NCBI GenBank assembly: GCA_018398575.1 | Contig: JAGTXZ010000020.1 | Location: forward strand, 1,116,001-1,180,000 | Origin: Ampelomyces quisqualis | Taxonomy: Eukaryota > Ascomycota > Dothideomycetes > Pleosporales > Phaeosphaeriaceae | DNA: 64,000 bases | Direction of reading: 5' to 3' | In this document: one piece after another, positions 53,331-64,000 of the stretch | Layout: each line of letters starts with the position of its first letter | How positions within the stretch are numbered: the first letter of the stretch is position 1 | Notes under the pieces: model-generated | What the model was told of the DNA's origin: nothing | Seen by the model: the letters and a program-made list of their open reading frames with translations, nothing else | Databases searched by the model: none | Program-made: the position numbers and the translations under genes

Positions 53331-54822
53331 TGTGATGAGATGTGTGGTCGAGTATGGACACGTAGAATTGTCATGTAATGGGAGCTCTGAGCTCTGGATC
53401 TGTTGCCGCCGCGGCGTGCAAAGTCCGCGGGCGATGCCGTTAGGTGCGCTATCGATAAGCGTGAGGCGCCTCGGGAAAGCGCGCCGGATCTGCATGGTGT
53501 CAAAGCACGAACCATGCGTGAATCTACCACATCTCTCCATGTGTGGGATGCCTCTTTGCATCATCGGCATGATCATTGCGCATACGGTAGTACCTATATA
53601 TTTAGACCGACATTGGTAGTCACAATAATTCCTTGCTTCAAGTACTTGCTCCACCACTCATGTATGCCAATGCCTCTACAACTCCCACCGTGACTGCCTC
53701 GGCATTGCATACCCAGCTTGACTACCAACGATCTGGATCTCTAAATCTGTAGTTTCGAGCATCGAATTCATCGACGCAGCGTTCACGCTCGTGATATTCC
53801 TGATCAGCTTAGCCCCGTAACGAGTTGCAACGTCTTTGTCTTAGCCCACTTCAACCATATACATGGGCCTAGTCTAAACAATCGCCTACTCCCGGTCCAA
53901 GGTCGCACGTCCGTGAGCAGTAGCGATCGTTGTTCAAGGACAGGGATGCCCCTCAAAGCTGCGCAGTGCCCAGACCCTTACAAGATGGCTGGATCTCAGT
54001 CCATCCTATTCATCGAGAGATAGGACGACAAGCCTCTGGCGATGGTTTGTTCGGTTGTAACGGCCTCCACAGCTACTTGGCGAGGACTACCAACGGTCGA
54101 CGGGGACTGGTACTTCAAATGTCATGGCCATGTTGGTTCGGTGGTTGAACGATGCTATATTCAACGCCGCGGAACACATCCGCTGAGCGCATCGATGAAG
54201 CCGATGTCACAGAATCTGATCATGGCTCCGAGGACGCAAGTGTCAGCAGATAGAGATGCAACGAGCACCGCGCCAGCGGCTCAAGAGTTGGCCAAATCCG
54301 GGGTAGCATCGCCTAACGTGTTGCCCAAGACTGTTCACTGTTGAGATAAGTCTGTGAGGCGTCCAGATTATATCACGCCAACTATTCAGTCAGTCAGTCC
54401 GTGGTAACCGTTCATCACAATTCCCTTAGACGAGGAGTACCACTGTACCCAATATGCCTGTCCTAAGATGTTCTGCGAACTCAGGCTCTACTTCTTCGAG
54501 ACATTCGCCACATATCGAGGCGGTAGATAGGCGCTGTCACGCTGCCCGTTTAGGTAAGCATCCTGTCCAACGAATTGTCTTTTCCAGCCTTGTTTGGCGT
54601 TTGTGAAGCTACGTACAATGCCGTATACGCATAACGTATCTTTCGTTTCCATACCGCGGCAAACCGCGTGCGTACCGTCCTCGTCCCGCCCGCAAACACA
54701 ACTTCACCGCTGGTCTCTCGTCCCGCCTGCAAACGCAGCTTCACCGCTGGTCTCTCGCCTTTTTCTTCTCACAGCCTCGGAGAAGCCCAACTTTCCCAAT
54801 TTCTCCTCGACAATTGAGACAA
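53331..54822. other. Gene-free stretch and leader of the next gene
   Basis: No gene supported. The last 200 bases hold a 37-bp tandem repeat just upstream of the dioxygenase-like gene. Confidence 0.4.
54681..54754. repeat. 37-bp tandem duplication in a gene leader
   Basis: Two copies starting TCGTCCCGCC (54681-54717, 54718-54754) differ at three positions, all transitions. They lie about 70-140 bases before the ATG of the next gene. Confidence 0.88.
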
Positions 54823-55935
54823 ATGACTGACTCATTGAATCAAGTACTGGCATCTAACACTCCAACTCCCAAAGCGCCGATCGATCCTGCGGAAGCGATT
54901 ATGGCTTTTGATCCAAAGAAGCACATTGCTTTCGAAGAGCCACCGGGCATTCTCATGATGAAGGACATAGGGTTTGCGGATAACGTCGGAGTCTCCCCGG
55001 TAGCAGTCACACAACCATTCCAGCTATTTTCGCTCGAGGCCATCACTATCATGCGTTCCGAGATTGCCAACCCAGAGGTCAGAGCAAGACACCACTATGC
55101 GAGTAACATCGCCAACGCCCAGCTACGTGGGTACGCACGCGAGTACGCGCCATTCACGTATGCGGCGTGGAACCATCCAGAGACAATCGCTATTGTCTCG
55201 AAACTGGCCGGCATCGACCTCATCCCGTGGAGCGACTACGAGATCGCACATGTCAATCTCTCCGCTGTCAAGACAGACGAACAGGCCAAGGCTGAGCTGA
55301 CTAGCTTCCAAGCGCGGAAAAGCTCGATCCACTCGGATGAGGGCATTGATGTCAGCTCTACAGACGACGATAAACCCATCGTAGGCTGGCATACAGACTC
55401 ATACCCATTTGTATGCGTACTCATGATGTCGGACTGCACAAACATGGTCGGTGGCGAAACAGCTCTGCGTACTGCAACCGGAGAGGTTCTCCGTGTACGG
55501 GGTCCTACAGAGGGCTGCGCAGTCATTCTGCAAGGCCGGTACATTACCCACCAGGCTCTCCGGGCTCTTGGTGCTAAAGAGCGTATTACTGCCGTAACAT
55601 CCTGGCGCCCACGGTCACCATTTGTCAAGGACGACACCGTGCTGCGTACTGTCCGTCCAGTGTCAGACTTGACGGAGCTCTATTCCGACTTTGCGGAGTA
55701 TCGCCTGGAGATCATGGAACAACGTATGCATCGCGCACGTGCAGAGCTCCGAGCTCGTCGTGAGGCTGGGCTCCCATTCGACACGCCGGGCCACAAGTTG
55801 TTTTTGCAAGAATCCGCCGCCTTCCTGACACACACAGACGATGAACTTGTCGAGGAAGAGAAGGTGCAGAGGGGCTTCATCGAAACCATCGATCTACCGG
55901 ACGTACCTGTCGATAAGGGGGCACACCAGGATTGA
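54823..55935 (+). CDS. 2-oxoglutarate/Fe(II) dioxygenase-like fungal protein
   Basis: Single exon, 370 residues from the ATG at 54823. The central part has GWHTDSYPFVCVLMMSD with an H-x-D pair, GGETALRTATGEVLRV, then QGRYITHQALRALG with a possible distal His and ITAVTSWRPRSP with an Arg suited to bind 2-oxoglutarate. Spacing between HxD and distal His (about 50 residues) fits a double-stranded beta-helix oxygenase. The N-terminal region (FEEPPGILMMKDIGF, RSEIANPEVR) and a long helical C-terminus with LRARREAGLPFDTPGH are shared with fungal proteins usually annotated only as hypothetical. The substrate is unknown and the class assignment rests on motifs only. Confidence 0.75.
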   Translation: MTDSLNQVLASNTPTPKAPIDPAEAIMAFDPKKHIAFEEPPGILMMKDIGFADNVGVSPVAVTQPFQLFSLEAITIMRSEIANPEVRARHHYASNIANAQLRGYAREYAPFTYAAWNHPETIAIVSKLAGIDLIPWSDYEIAHVNLSAVKTDEQAKAELTSFQARKSSIHSDEGIDVSSTDDDKPIVGWHTDSYPFVCVLMMSDCTNMVGGETALRTATGEVLRVRGPTEGCAVILQGRYITHQALRALGAKERITAVTSWRPRSPFVKDDTVLRTVRPVSDLTELYSDFAEYRLEIMEQRMHRARAELRARREAGLPFDTPGHKLFLQESAAFLTHTDDELVEEEKVQRGFIETIDLPDVPVDKGAHQD

Positions 55936-56387
55936 ACCATCACTCCGTCGGCAACCCAATTCGTTGAAGCCGGAGAAACTTGCTTCATCGCAGTTCATCG
56001 AGGGGTATATTGAAAGGGGATGTCGGGCTGTGAATGGAAAGGGCTGAGTTACAGAGATACAAAATGAAATTGGCATGCACCATCTATACTTGTGGGTTGA
56101 CAGTGAGGTGAGCACGGCGCCGAGACATGTGACAAAGGCTGGCCGTGCTCCAACATGTGCGTGAGCGTGTGAGCACTGGGTGTAGTGATTGGGCGAGACT
56201 GGCGGCGGCGGGAGAGGGAGAGGGAGAGAAGTGGCCTGGCCTCAGCGCGGAATGGGCGGCCAATGGTCGGACGCTTGCTGGGAAAGAGCTCACCACGCCA
56301 TCGCCGGCGGCTCCTGCCTCACTGCAGTCTGCTAGCACTGCGACTGCCAGCACCCGAGCAGCTCATCGTCTCGTTCTTTCTGGGCCG
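55936..56387. other. Intergenic, promoter of the RING gene
   Basis: No separate gene. The RING gene frame is open upstream of the chosen ATG without another ATG. Confidence 0.4.
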
Positions 56388-59300
56388 ATGCCCGTGCACA
56401 CGCCGTCTCTCTCCCCACGCGCTGCCGGGCCTGCCATGGACAACTTGACCGCCCCGCCTGCCTCCGCCCGCCCCAAGAACTCGTCATCCTCGATCAACTC
56501 GTCGCACTCGGCACATGTCGCCCCGGGCCCGCACGCCTTTTCGACCATGGCTCCCAGCGCAAGGACGGCGCGCGGCAGCACCCCGGCAGCAGGGCGCGCC
56601 GGCAAGCTCGCCGACGACAAGACAGCCGCCCGGCCGGCCAGCAGAGATAGTCTGGCGCAGAAGACGGCGAAGAAGCTCGACGAGGCGCCCCGGCCGAGCA
56701 GGTCAGAAGAAGTCAGCACCCCTGTACGCGCGGCCTGGGCCCCGCAACATGCTGCTAACACGTCGCAGCAGCTCAAGACACTCCGGTGCGACTTGGACAG
56801 CCTGCGCTGCCATCTCACGTGCAAGATCTGTGACCGCCTGCTCTACCAGCCTTACACCATATCGTGTGGGCATACGTACTGCTATACCGTGAGCACCACC
56901 ATGCGACAGACGACTGCGACACCACTAACAGCACACAGTGCCTGTGCACGTGGTTTGCCAACAACAAGAGCCGCAAGACGTGCCCCGACTGTCGCGTGGT
57001 CGTCAAGGAGCTGCCTGCGCCTGCCTATGTGGTACGTGGCGCACCAAGCATGGGGCGCCAACGATGCTAATGGCCCCATAGATCCGTGACATGACCGTCG
57101 TCTTCATCAGCCGACTCGAGCTGCTTCCCGCGGGAGAGACCCTGGAAGAACACAAGAAATGGCAGAAGGAGGAGGCCGACGCTGTGCAGCAAGACAAGGA
57201 CAACAAGGACTCGCGGACCGGCGGCTTGTTCAAGGGCTGCTTCAACACGCACCCCCTCCACGGACGCGGCCCGTCGCTGCAAGTCCTTCGCGACCAGGAA
57301 GACGGCGTCGATCGATGCCCAGTATGCACGTGGGAGCTCGAGGACGGAGGCTGCCAGCAATGTGGGCTCATCTTCGACGAGTCCGGCGAAGTCTCGTGGG
57401 GCGACAGCTTCACGGGCTTCAGCGACATGGACGAAATGTCTGAGCACGACACGGAAGACCTCGAAGCCGAGATGGACATGGACGACATTGACTACGAGAA
57501 CTGGGAGGACTATCTTCCTGACCAAGGCTCCTTCATGATGCGACGATTCCTCGAAGCGGGCATCCCACCCCAAGCCGCTGCATTCGCTCGCCGGCGGCCC
57601 ATGACCCACAGCGAGGCTGGCAGCCAGCGCTCCTACACCCAAAGCATAGTGTCAGACATGTATGGTGATGGCATGGACACAGTGGAAGAGGAGGACGAGG
57701 AAGGTCTCGACGAGGAGGAAGACTCCGAAATGAACGACTTCATCGACGATGGCGAGCATGCTGAAGGCTCAACCTCACCCAGCGCTGCATCGTCGACGCC
57801 AGGCCCACCAACACGGCCACCGAACAACCAAGCACGACCGCAGGCCAGGGTCCGCCGGATCGTCGAGTCTGAAACTTCTTCGACCATCTCAAGTGTCACC
57901 GAAGAAGATGAAGATGACGAGGATGAAGGTCCAATCCGTCGAGGACAAAGAAATCCTGCTCAAGCTCGAGTACTGAATCGTGCAAACGGCTCGAGATCAT
58001 CTAGGGCTGCATCGTCTTCTACATCAACCGACGTATCCACGGACGAGCTTGACGAAGACACCCAGGCTCTTCTGCAGGAAGCGGGCTGGGGCATGTTACA
58101 ACACGATGATGATGAAATGGGTGAAGACGATGATGGAGACAGTGATGGGGGACGAACGACTGTTGGGTGGGAACCGCTCGCGAACTCAAATGACAGAAGC
58201 CGAATGGGCGGTTCTCTAACACCTACTGCAGATCGACCTCGGCCTAGTGCCCCAATCCGCCCTCCATCGCGAGTTGGCAATATCCATTTGATGAACGCCT
58301 CCCGTGGCCTTCGCCGAAGACCATCTGTCATGTCTACCTCTACAGTCAATTACGAAGACGGCGAAGCCGATGACGACGACTCTGATCAGGATGCCGACAT
58401 TGCTCTCCGGGCAATGAATACCTTGCGAAGCCGCCGCTCACAGGCACAGATGCAAACTATGGCGGCATACTCCAACCCCCACGCGCGCTTTACCAGTCGT
58501 ACGCCGGTCCAAGGTGGCACCGGGCAGACTGCAGATGTCGATGACAGCTCGGATACATCTCAACCGGGCAACGGCTCGCGAGCTCCACGTACACAGCATC
58601 GCGAATATGACCCTCGCATTAGCTGGATGTTCGCTGCGCATCAACGAGCCCTCCAGGAGCATCAAATGTCAGGCGCATCGATTGACGTAGAACCGCGTTC
58701 CATAACACCGATTGCTCGACCACGTACGGCAAACAGGAACAGGCCAAGTCCAGCGCAGGCGTACTCGCCTTTCCGTCCTCCTAGTCGTCTGCGTACACCA
58801 CTCATGGACAACACTTCCAACACCGCACCAGGTTTGCGTATGCCAACTTCTCCACCTAGACGCACCGCAATGTCCCCAGTCCTGATGACAGCTACTGGTG
58901 CAAGCCATACAAATCGGGTGGATCGTGCACCTTCCGTCAGTTCCACTAGTACTGGATCTGTAGTCTTGACGCCTGGTACTTCCACACCTGATTCCAGTTT
59001 CTCGATCGACAACATTGTGCAGACGCAAGCAGCCGCAACTGCAGACATGATTGACCGCCCCGAAAGTCGCGTCAGTGCACGTCCTTCCTCAGCAGCGGGC
59101 AGGCGTAGTTCGGCCAACTTCTCGCCAGTGTATCCTCCATTCCACAATGCCAGCATGGGACTGCATCCTCAAGGCTCTGCCCTACCCCCGTATCAGACAC
59201 GTGGTAATCCTTGGGCCGCTTTCGTCCAGTCGCGGGGCATTCGAGCACGGGGTTCACGCCAAGTTTTGCGAGACCAAAACTCAACGGCGACGTTGCGACC

Positions 59301-59982
59301 CGCTGCTTCTCGAGCAAACATCCGGGAGAGCGCAAATCCCCCCCAAGCCACGAGACCTCAGGGATCTCGTATCAATTTACGAGCACAACCATCGCGACGA
59401 CAGCTGAGCAATCAAGCATCTACCAGAACGTTGCGTGCTAGTGAACATGCCCGGCCACCGCCGTCGCCTAGCAACAATGTGCAACCCACTAGTCCGCCCA
59501 ATTCTCGACCTCTTCGCATGGCGCCAGATGAACGCGACAGTCGTGTCAGGGAGCTCATCGAGACGAGGATCCGAGCACTGGGTCAACCTCATTCTGTGCC
59601 GGCTGCTACCAACCCGTTTACTCGACGTACAGTCAACCCTTCTAATGGCGCGAGCTCACAAGCAACCGCTGGCATGCAACACACTAGGAGTAATTCGAAT
59701 GAGTCGATGCAATCAACCGGTTCCTCGGGAACTGTCAGTGCAGCCCCGTCATCTCCGGCGCTCGGGCGGCGTCGCAGCAACCGTGTGCTGAACGCCCCTC
59801 CACCGGGTGTCTTGCCACCCAATCAAGGAGCCTTTGCGTCCCCAGTAACAGCGTACGGCAACAACTACTACCACCGTCCAAGACAGGGGTCATTGGGTGG
59901 TGCAGGAAACAACGTCTACGAGCAGCCGTCGAACGTCAACCAGCGGGGCATGAACCCAATGACGGTGGGTTCTCTCATCTAG
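56388..59982 (+). CDS. Large RING-finger protein, probable E3 ubiquitin ligase
   Basis: Three exons: 56388-56888, 56939-57031 and 57082-59982; 1164 residues. The ATG at 56436 is an alternative start. After an Ala/Ser-rich head the RING finger is assembled across the first two exons: CKICDRLLYQPYTISCGHTYC, then CLCTWFANNKSRKTCPDC, giving the C3HC4 pattern. A second Cys pair set (CPVCTWELEDGGCQQCGLIF, near residue 270) resembles a zinc ribbon. The remaining 850 residues are disordered: acidic blocks (DMDDIDYENWEDYLPD, VEEEDEEGLDEEEDSE) and Ser/Arg/Pro-rich text. RING proteins of this kind transfer ubiquitin; the substrate is not deducible. Confidence 0.88.
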
Positions 59983-60791
59983 CAGATAAGCCAGCCGTCT
60001 GCCAGCGTATCGTTTCACGAGCGTCGTGTGCGGAAACCAACATGAACACCATGTGCTTTGAATGTTTATTTTGTTTTCATTAGTGGGCATGGACGGCCAA
60101 CGAGGCGTCTGGCTTGTGTTTGAGCGGGAATGATCACGATTACTGTCTTTTAGCGGCATCCAACTAGGTCCTTTTGTGACTTTGTAGCATTTTCTGGCGT
60201 CTTTTATTCTAGGCACTATACCAAGGCATCGAGGAATAGGGCTCTGGAAGGATTCTGGGCAGAAGTGAGAGGGTTGAACATGAAGGTCATCGTGGGAGCG
60301 ACAGCTCTGATCAATAGAATCATTTTCAGGATTATCACATTTATGATCTTGATGTGCAGCATTGATGTGAATACAAAAATCTTGAGGTGTTCGTCGCCCA
60401 TGGCTTGTCATGCCACCTACATGCATGCATGCTGACTGTGCTGCGCCGCCTCTACCATCAACACCAAAAGGGTTTGAAAATAAACAAATGCAATGCAGGA
60501 GGATTGCCAGGACGTAGCCTGTCAGTTGAAGCAACAGCACGGCTATGCTGGCAAGGGAGGTTCAGCCATCCATGTCATCGTCGTCGTCTGACATGGTTCA
60601 GTTATCCCAGTGAGAAGTGAGTGACACACTCTCTACCCTGGCTCCGCAACCGAGGGAGATGAAGACGACGAAGAGACGTTTCCATCATCAGCGGCCTCGT
60701 CACATAAAGTCATCACTTTGACCGAAAAGTCAGCATTTTTCCTCACGTATCGCTCTCGACATGCCAGATGTAAGCCGCCAGGAAACAAAAC
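59983..60791. other. Intergenic between convergent genes
   Basis: 3' flanks of the RING gene and eIF3j. A minus-strand frame (60540-59890) overlaps the RING coding end and matches nothing. An acidic DDDDMDG-stop string at about 60588-60562 is discussed with eIF3j. Confidence 0.4.
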
Positions 60792-61745
60792 TTACTCTCC
60801 AAAGTCGTCCTCGTACGCCGCCGTGTCGGCGCGCGTGCCCACGTCCCTCGAAGCATTCAGGACCGTCTTGGTCTTGGCCGCTTTGGTCTTCTTCCCGCCC
60901 TTTTCGGCAGCCTTTTCTTCCTTCATCTTCTCGTTGCTCAGCGTGGTCAGGCCGCTGGCGATTTTCTTGATTTGCTCGCTTGGCAGGTCTTTTGCGATTT
61001 GCTTTGTGAATTCCTGGAGGAACAGCGAGTACTGGCCCTTTTTGCTGTTGTTTGCGATCAAGGGCGTAAGTGTTTCGCGGAGCTTGGTGAACTGGTCTTT
61101 TGTGTTTGGGTTGAAAATGTGCAGGGAGGAGAGGTCGATTGATTTGGCTGGGTCGCTGTCGTCGGCGAGCGTGATTGCTTTGCCGGGGCGGGTTTTGCTG
61201 AGGGCGAGGTCGCCGAAGAGTTCTTCGGCTTGGGCGCGCGAGCCGTCGAGTTCTTGTTGGCGCAGGCGGATGCGGCGCTCCTCCTCGGTTTCGTCTTCGT
61301 CGCTGTCTAGGTCGCCTGCGGCCCGCCGTAGTCGGTTGGCTTCGCGGTGCTCTTCGATGCGCTGGGCTTTGCTCTTCTTGTTTGCTTTGGCTTCGGCTTC
61401 GGCTTTGGCTTTGGCTTCAGCCGCCTTTTTGGCCTTTTCGCGCTCGACTTCCGAGTCTTCGGCGGCGTCCCATGATTCTAGGACCTGTGCTTGTGGTCAG
61501 CATGGGTGGTCACTTTTGTGCATGGCGGGGCAAAAGTTGGGCATGGCGGGGTGGTGGGGTGGAGGATTGTCGCACATCGCTGTCGTCTTCCTCGTCGTCA
61601 AACTTGCTGCGACGAGCAATGGGGTTGGCTGGTGGCGAGGTAGGAGGCGTGCTGTCTTCTTCTTCGTCGTCTGTTACGCATTTGTTAGCTACACCAAAGT
61701 GGGCGCACTCTGAGAGTATGACGTACCCCACTTTCCAGGCGCCAT
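60792..61745 (-). CDS. HCR1: Translation initiation factor eIF3 subunit J (HCR1)
   Basis: Three exons: 61745-61727 (MAPGKWD), 61670-61576 and 61484-60792; 268 residues to the TAA at 60794-60792. The N-terminal MAPGKWDDEEED and acidic blocks, the LESWDAAEDSE stretch, the Lys/Ala/Glu-rich helix (KAKAEAEAKANKK) and the core (LFGDLALSKT, FNPNTKDQFTKLRETLTPLI, YSLFLQEFTKQIAKDLPSEQIKKIASGLTTLSNEKMKEEK) are typical eIF3j. It binds the 40S subunit near the decoding site and assists initiation and ribosome recycling. A GTAAGT donor at 60795 overlaps the stop region, and a CAG followed by an acidic end lies 200 bases downstream, but the phase does not fit (see findings). The C-terminus is therefore uncertain. 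Confidence 0.92.
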
Positions 61746-62301
61746 GGCGGGGGGTCGTGTTGATCGTAAGATGGGGTGGCTGAAGCGTCAAGAGTGTGTG
61801 CAGGACGTGTCTGACCCGGCGCAGATTCGGTGTGCGGTGATGGTCGAGGGTTTCGTGGAAAAGGCGAGGCGGAATCTAAAATTCCAGCCAGTCCAGCGCG
61901 CCTGGTAACTTCGAACAATGGTTGGGCTCGGCGATTATTTGGCTCGCTTCCGGTCTCAAAATTGCCTGTGAATGCTGCCCAATCATCGTGCAAAGTCCCT
62001 TTTCACATCTTGCCTCACATACTGCACTACACTTGAGTAGATCCGATGGCCTCAATTGTCGTTGCCACAATCGAACATTTACCATGTTACTGTCCAAAGG
62101 TTCAATAGCATGTTGCTAACCCGCAGCCCTCAGGGAGCCGACTTGTTTGGTAGTAAGAATAACAATACTACAATTTGATAACAGCTAGGTATATACAAGA
62201 AGTCATGCGCCAACCAACCCAATGCAAAACGTGACTTGCGTCGCGGTTCTAGTTCCAGTCTTCCGAAGGAATCTTACAAGGTACAAAACAACCCACAATT
62301 T
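61746..62301. other. Intergenic, no gene seen
   Basis: Between the start of eIF3j and the 3' end of ERG12. No gene recognised. Confidence 0.4.
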
Positions 62302-63956
62302 TTACAGCTCTGGAACTTCCCAAGGTCGCCAGAATTTCCATCCCTCTCGAACTTCGAGATCATTCTTCCTTCTCGAGCTGGCAACACCAACCAGCCTTTC
62401 TATGCCCGTGGTACCCGCTGCCTTCATGAATTTCTCCTGGTCAATTTCTTCTCCACCCTCTTCTTCATTTCCATTATGCAAAACTGCTGGCCACAGTATA
62501 CCAACACCGTCGCCGGCCAGTGTCGTCTCAAACTTCTCGAACCCTTCATTCGCAAGTTTGACCTCGAGAGAGTCGAGGATCTTGTACTTGAGCTTCGTAC
62601 TGTTTGAAATAATGGACGCCGCGCAGTCCACTTCCGAAGAGGCGTCCGAGTCATCCGATGAGGAGTCGTGAAGGTGGGGGCTGCTTGTGTGGTCATTTTT
62701 TGCCGTGTGACCGTTTGTTTGCTGCGGTGGTTGCGGCTTGAGGATAGTGATGGCGCAGCCTCCACCTCCAGCACCCGTAAGCTTGGTCCAGCCGATGCCA
62801 GTGTGGTCGATGATCTCGCGAATGCGCTCGAGCTTGGGATGTGATACACCGAGCGAGACAAGCAAGCCGTGGTTTATGGTGACAAGCTCGCCCAGGTGCT
62901 TCAGGGCGGCATGTGAGGTTGGATCAAAGCCTGGCGATGTCAGGAGCTTGTGTGCTGATTCCGTCACCATGCCAATGGCGTTGAGAATGTTCTCGGTGAG
63001 AGCAGGGTGTACGTTGCGGAGGTTTGCCACCTTGGCGACTTCGGTCGCGGTACTGCGCGATTGGCGCGTGTTGACGAGCAGGAGTGGCAACTCAGGGAAG
63101 CTACGCAGCGGAATGACCAGAGGCGGCTTGTCGTAATCTCGCCGCTGGAAGAGGACGGCCTTGCCGCCCGACGACACGGTGTTGTCCACGCCCGATGGGT
63201 TCCCATGGATGCACATCTCGCCGACGAAGGCCCAGCGATTGATGCGCTCAATGTTGAGCTCGCACTCTTGCGGCGGCTGGTCTTGATGGGGCCCGCTCAA
63301 AGCGCGGATCTGCATCAGCATGGCGGCGCTGAGGCAGACGGAGATGCTGGCGCTGCTGCCGAGGCCCGCGCCAATGGGGATGGTGGAGCGCAGCGTGTAG
63401 ACGCAGGGCGGCGTCTTGCGCGAGGCAAGCGAGAGGAAGAGGTACAGGAAGGAGCAGGCCGAGGCGTGGTGGATCTTGCGGATCGAGTCGGGGGCCGTGG
63501 GCGACACCTCGTCGATGAAGGGCTGGATGGCGGACACGAGGTCGGGGTCCAGCGAGGTCACGAGGTCGTAGTAGTACTTCTTCTTGCCCGGCTTGGAGAA
63601 GCTGTCCCAGGGCAGGTCGTCAATGTCCCACGTATGCTCCATCTGGATGTCGGGGAAGCGCAGCTTGACGGTGCGGTTGGACTTGGAGAGGAACGAGACG
63701 TGCAGGTACGAGCGCAGCGAGATTGCGGCCGCAATGGCAGCCTGCGGGGAGTCAGTCGCCTTCAGACGCGGCGCAGGGGCGTCGAGCACACCTTGCCGTG
63801 CACCACGGCGTGCTCGCCGTAGACAATGACCTTGCCGGGCGCCGACACCATAAAGGGCGGCATCATGGGCAACGACTTCTTCCGGAGCGCCGACAGCAGG
63901 CCATCGGCGGCGGCGCTCGCTGGCGTGGGCAGCTCCGAGGCGAATTGGGCGGGCAT
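62302..63956 (-). CDS. ERG12: Mevalonate kinase
   Basis: Two exons, 63956-63792 and 63741-62302, with a 50-base intron (GTGTGC...CCGCAG); 534 residues, longer than yeast Erg12. GHMP-kinase motifs are in order: PGKVIVYGEHAVVHGK at residues 40-55, PIGAGLGSSASIS (ATP-binding loop), EMCIHGNPSGVDNTVSSGG with the catalytic Asp, and KLTGAGGGGCAITIL. An insertion rich in Ser/Asp (SSPHLHDSSSDDSDASSEVD) after the third motif adds about 50 residues, as in other filamentous ascomycetes. The enzyme phosphorylates mevalonate in sterol and isoprenoid synthesis. The intron splits the substrate-binding motif region directly after HGK. Confidence 0.96.
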
Positions 63957-64000
63957 GGTGACGATGGGCGGGCGGGCAGGCGTCTGGGTGCCATGCGACG

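Noticed and set aside
59890..60540. 216-codon minus-strand frame
   Set aside because: Overlaps the end of the RING gene on the opposite strand and has no recognisable features.
1..64000. CRISPR arrays, rRNA genes, bacterial-type operons or secondary-metabolite clusters
   Set aside because: None seen; short repeats are isolated tandem duplications and the gene set is fungal nuclear.

Overview
The window is nuclear DNA of a filamentous ascomycete, most probably a dothideomycete of the Pleosporales type. The evidence is short GT-AG introns of about 45 to 135 bases with CTAAC/CTGAC-like branch points, fungal-specific gene families, and a C-to-T/G-to-A mutated (RIP-like) AT-rich transposon set in otherwise GC-balanced DNA. 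No close strain can be named from sequence alone.

Layout. 0-7 kb is gene-poor: the 3' end of one gene, a putative membrane protein, a tRNA-Glu gene and two decayed genes (an arginyl-tRNA synthetase relative and a CorA-like transporter relative). 7-36 kb is a housekeeping block: a secreted M20 peptidase, the mitochondrial presequence protease CYM1, a taxilin-like coiled-coil protein, a KIN4-type kinase, an amino-acid permease, a tRNA-Gln gene, an aldo-keto reductase, FKBP12, the ER J-protein ERJ5, a PRA1/YIP3 protein with a second gene 26 bases behind it, a J-domain protein, a glycine-rich protein and an ArfGAP-UBA (GTS1/UCP3-like) protein. 36-49.3 kb is accessory: a bZIP pseudogene, a SWIM zinc-finger gene, then a complete RIP-mutated hAT transposon of 5.85 kb bounded by an 8-bp target duplication. 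49.3-64 kb returns to normal genes: a disordered conserved protein, tRNA-Gly, COX23, a 2OG-dioxygenase-like protein, a large RING protein, eIF3j and mevalonate kinase (ERG12).

Most notable observation. The tRNA-Glu(CTC) and tRNA-Gln(CTG) genes cannot be folded as contiguous genes. Their 5' halves are interrupted by 49-59 base segments that look like spliceosomal introns (GTGAGT/GTTAGT/GTAAGT, CTAAC or CTAAT, CAG). Removing them restores a perfect 7-bp acceptor stem and a canonical D-arm. Both genes also carry an ordinary endonuclease-type intron next to the anticodon. So two Pol III genes in one window combine two intron classes, one tRNA having three introns and the other two. I know of no description of this in nuclear tRNA genes. 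mRNA-type introns in fungal U6 snRNA genes are the nearest precedent.

The genes do not form a pathway. CYM1 and COX23 are mitochondrial; ERJ5, PRA1 and ArfGAP-UBA act in the secretory pathway; eIF3j is a translation factor; ERG12 serves sterol synthesis. Exon boundaries were placed by reading splice signals and checking phase by hand, without transcript data.
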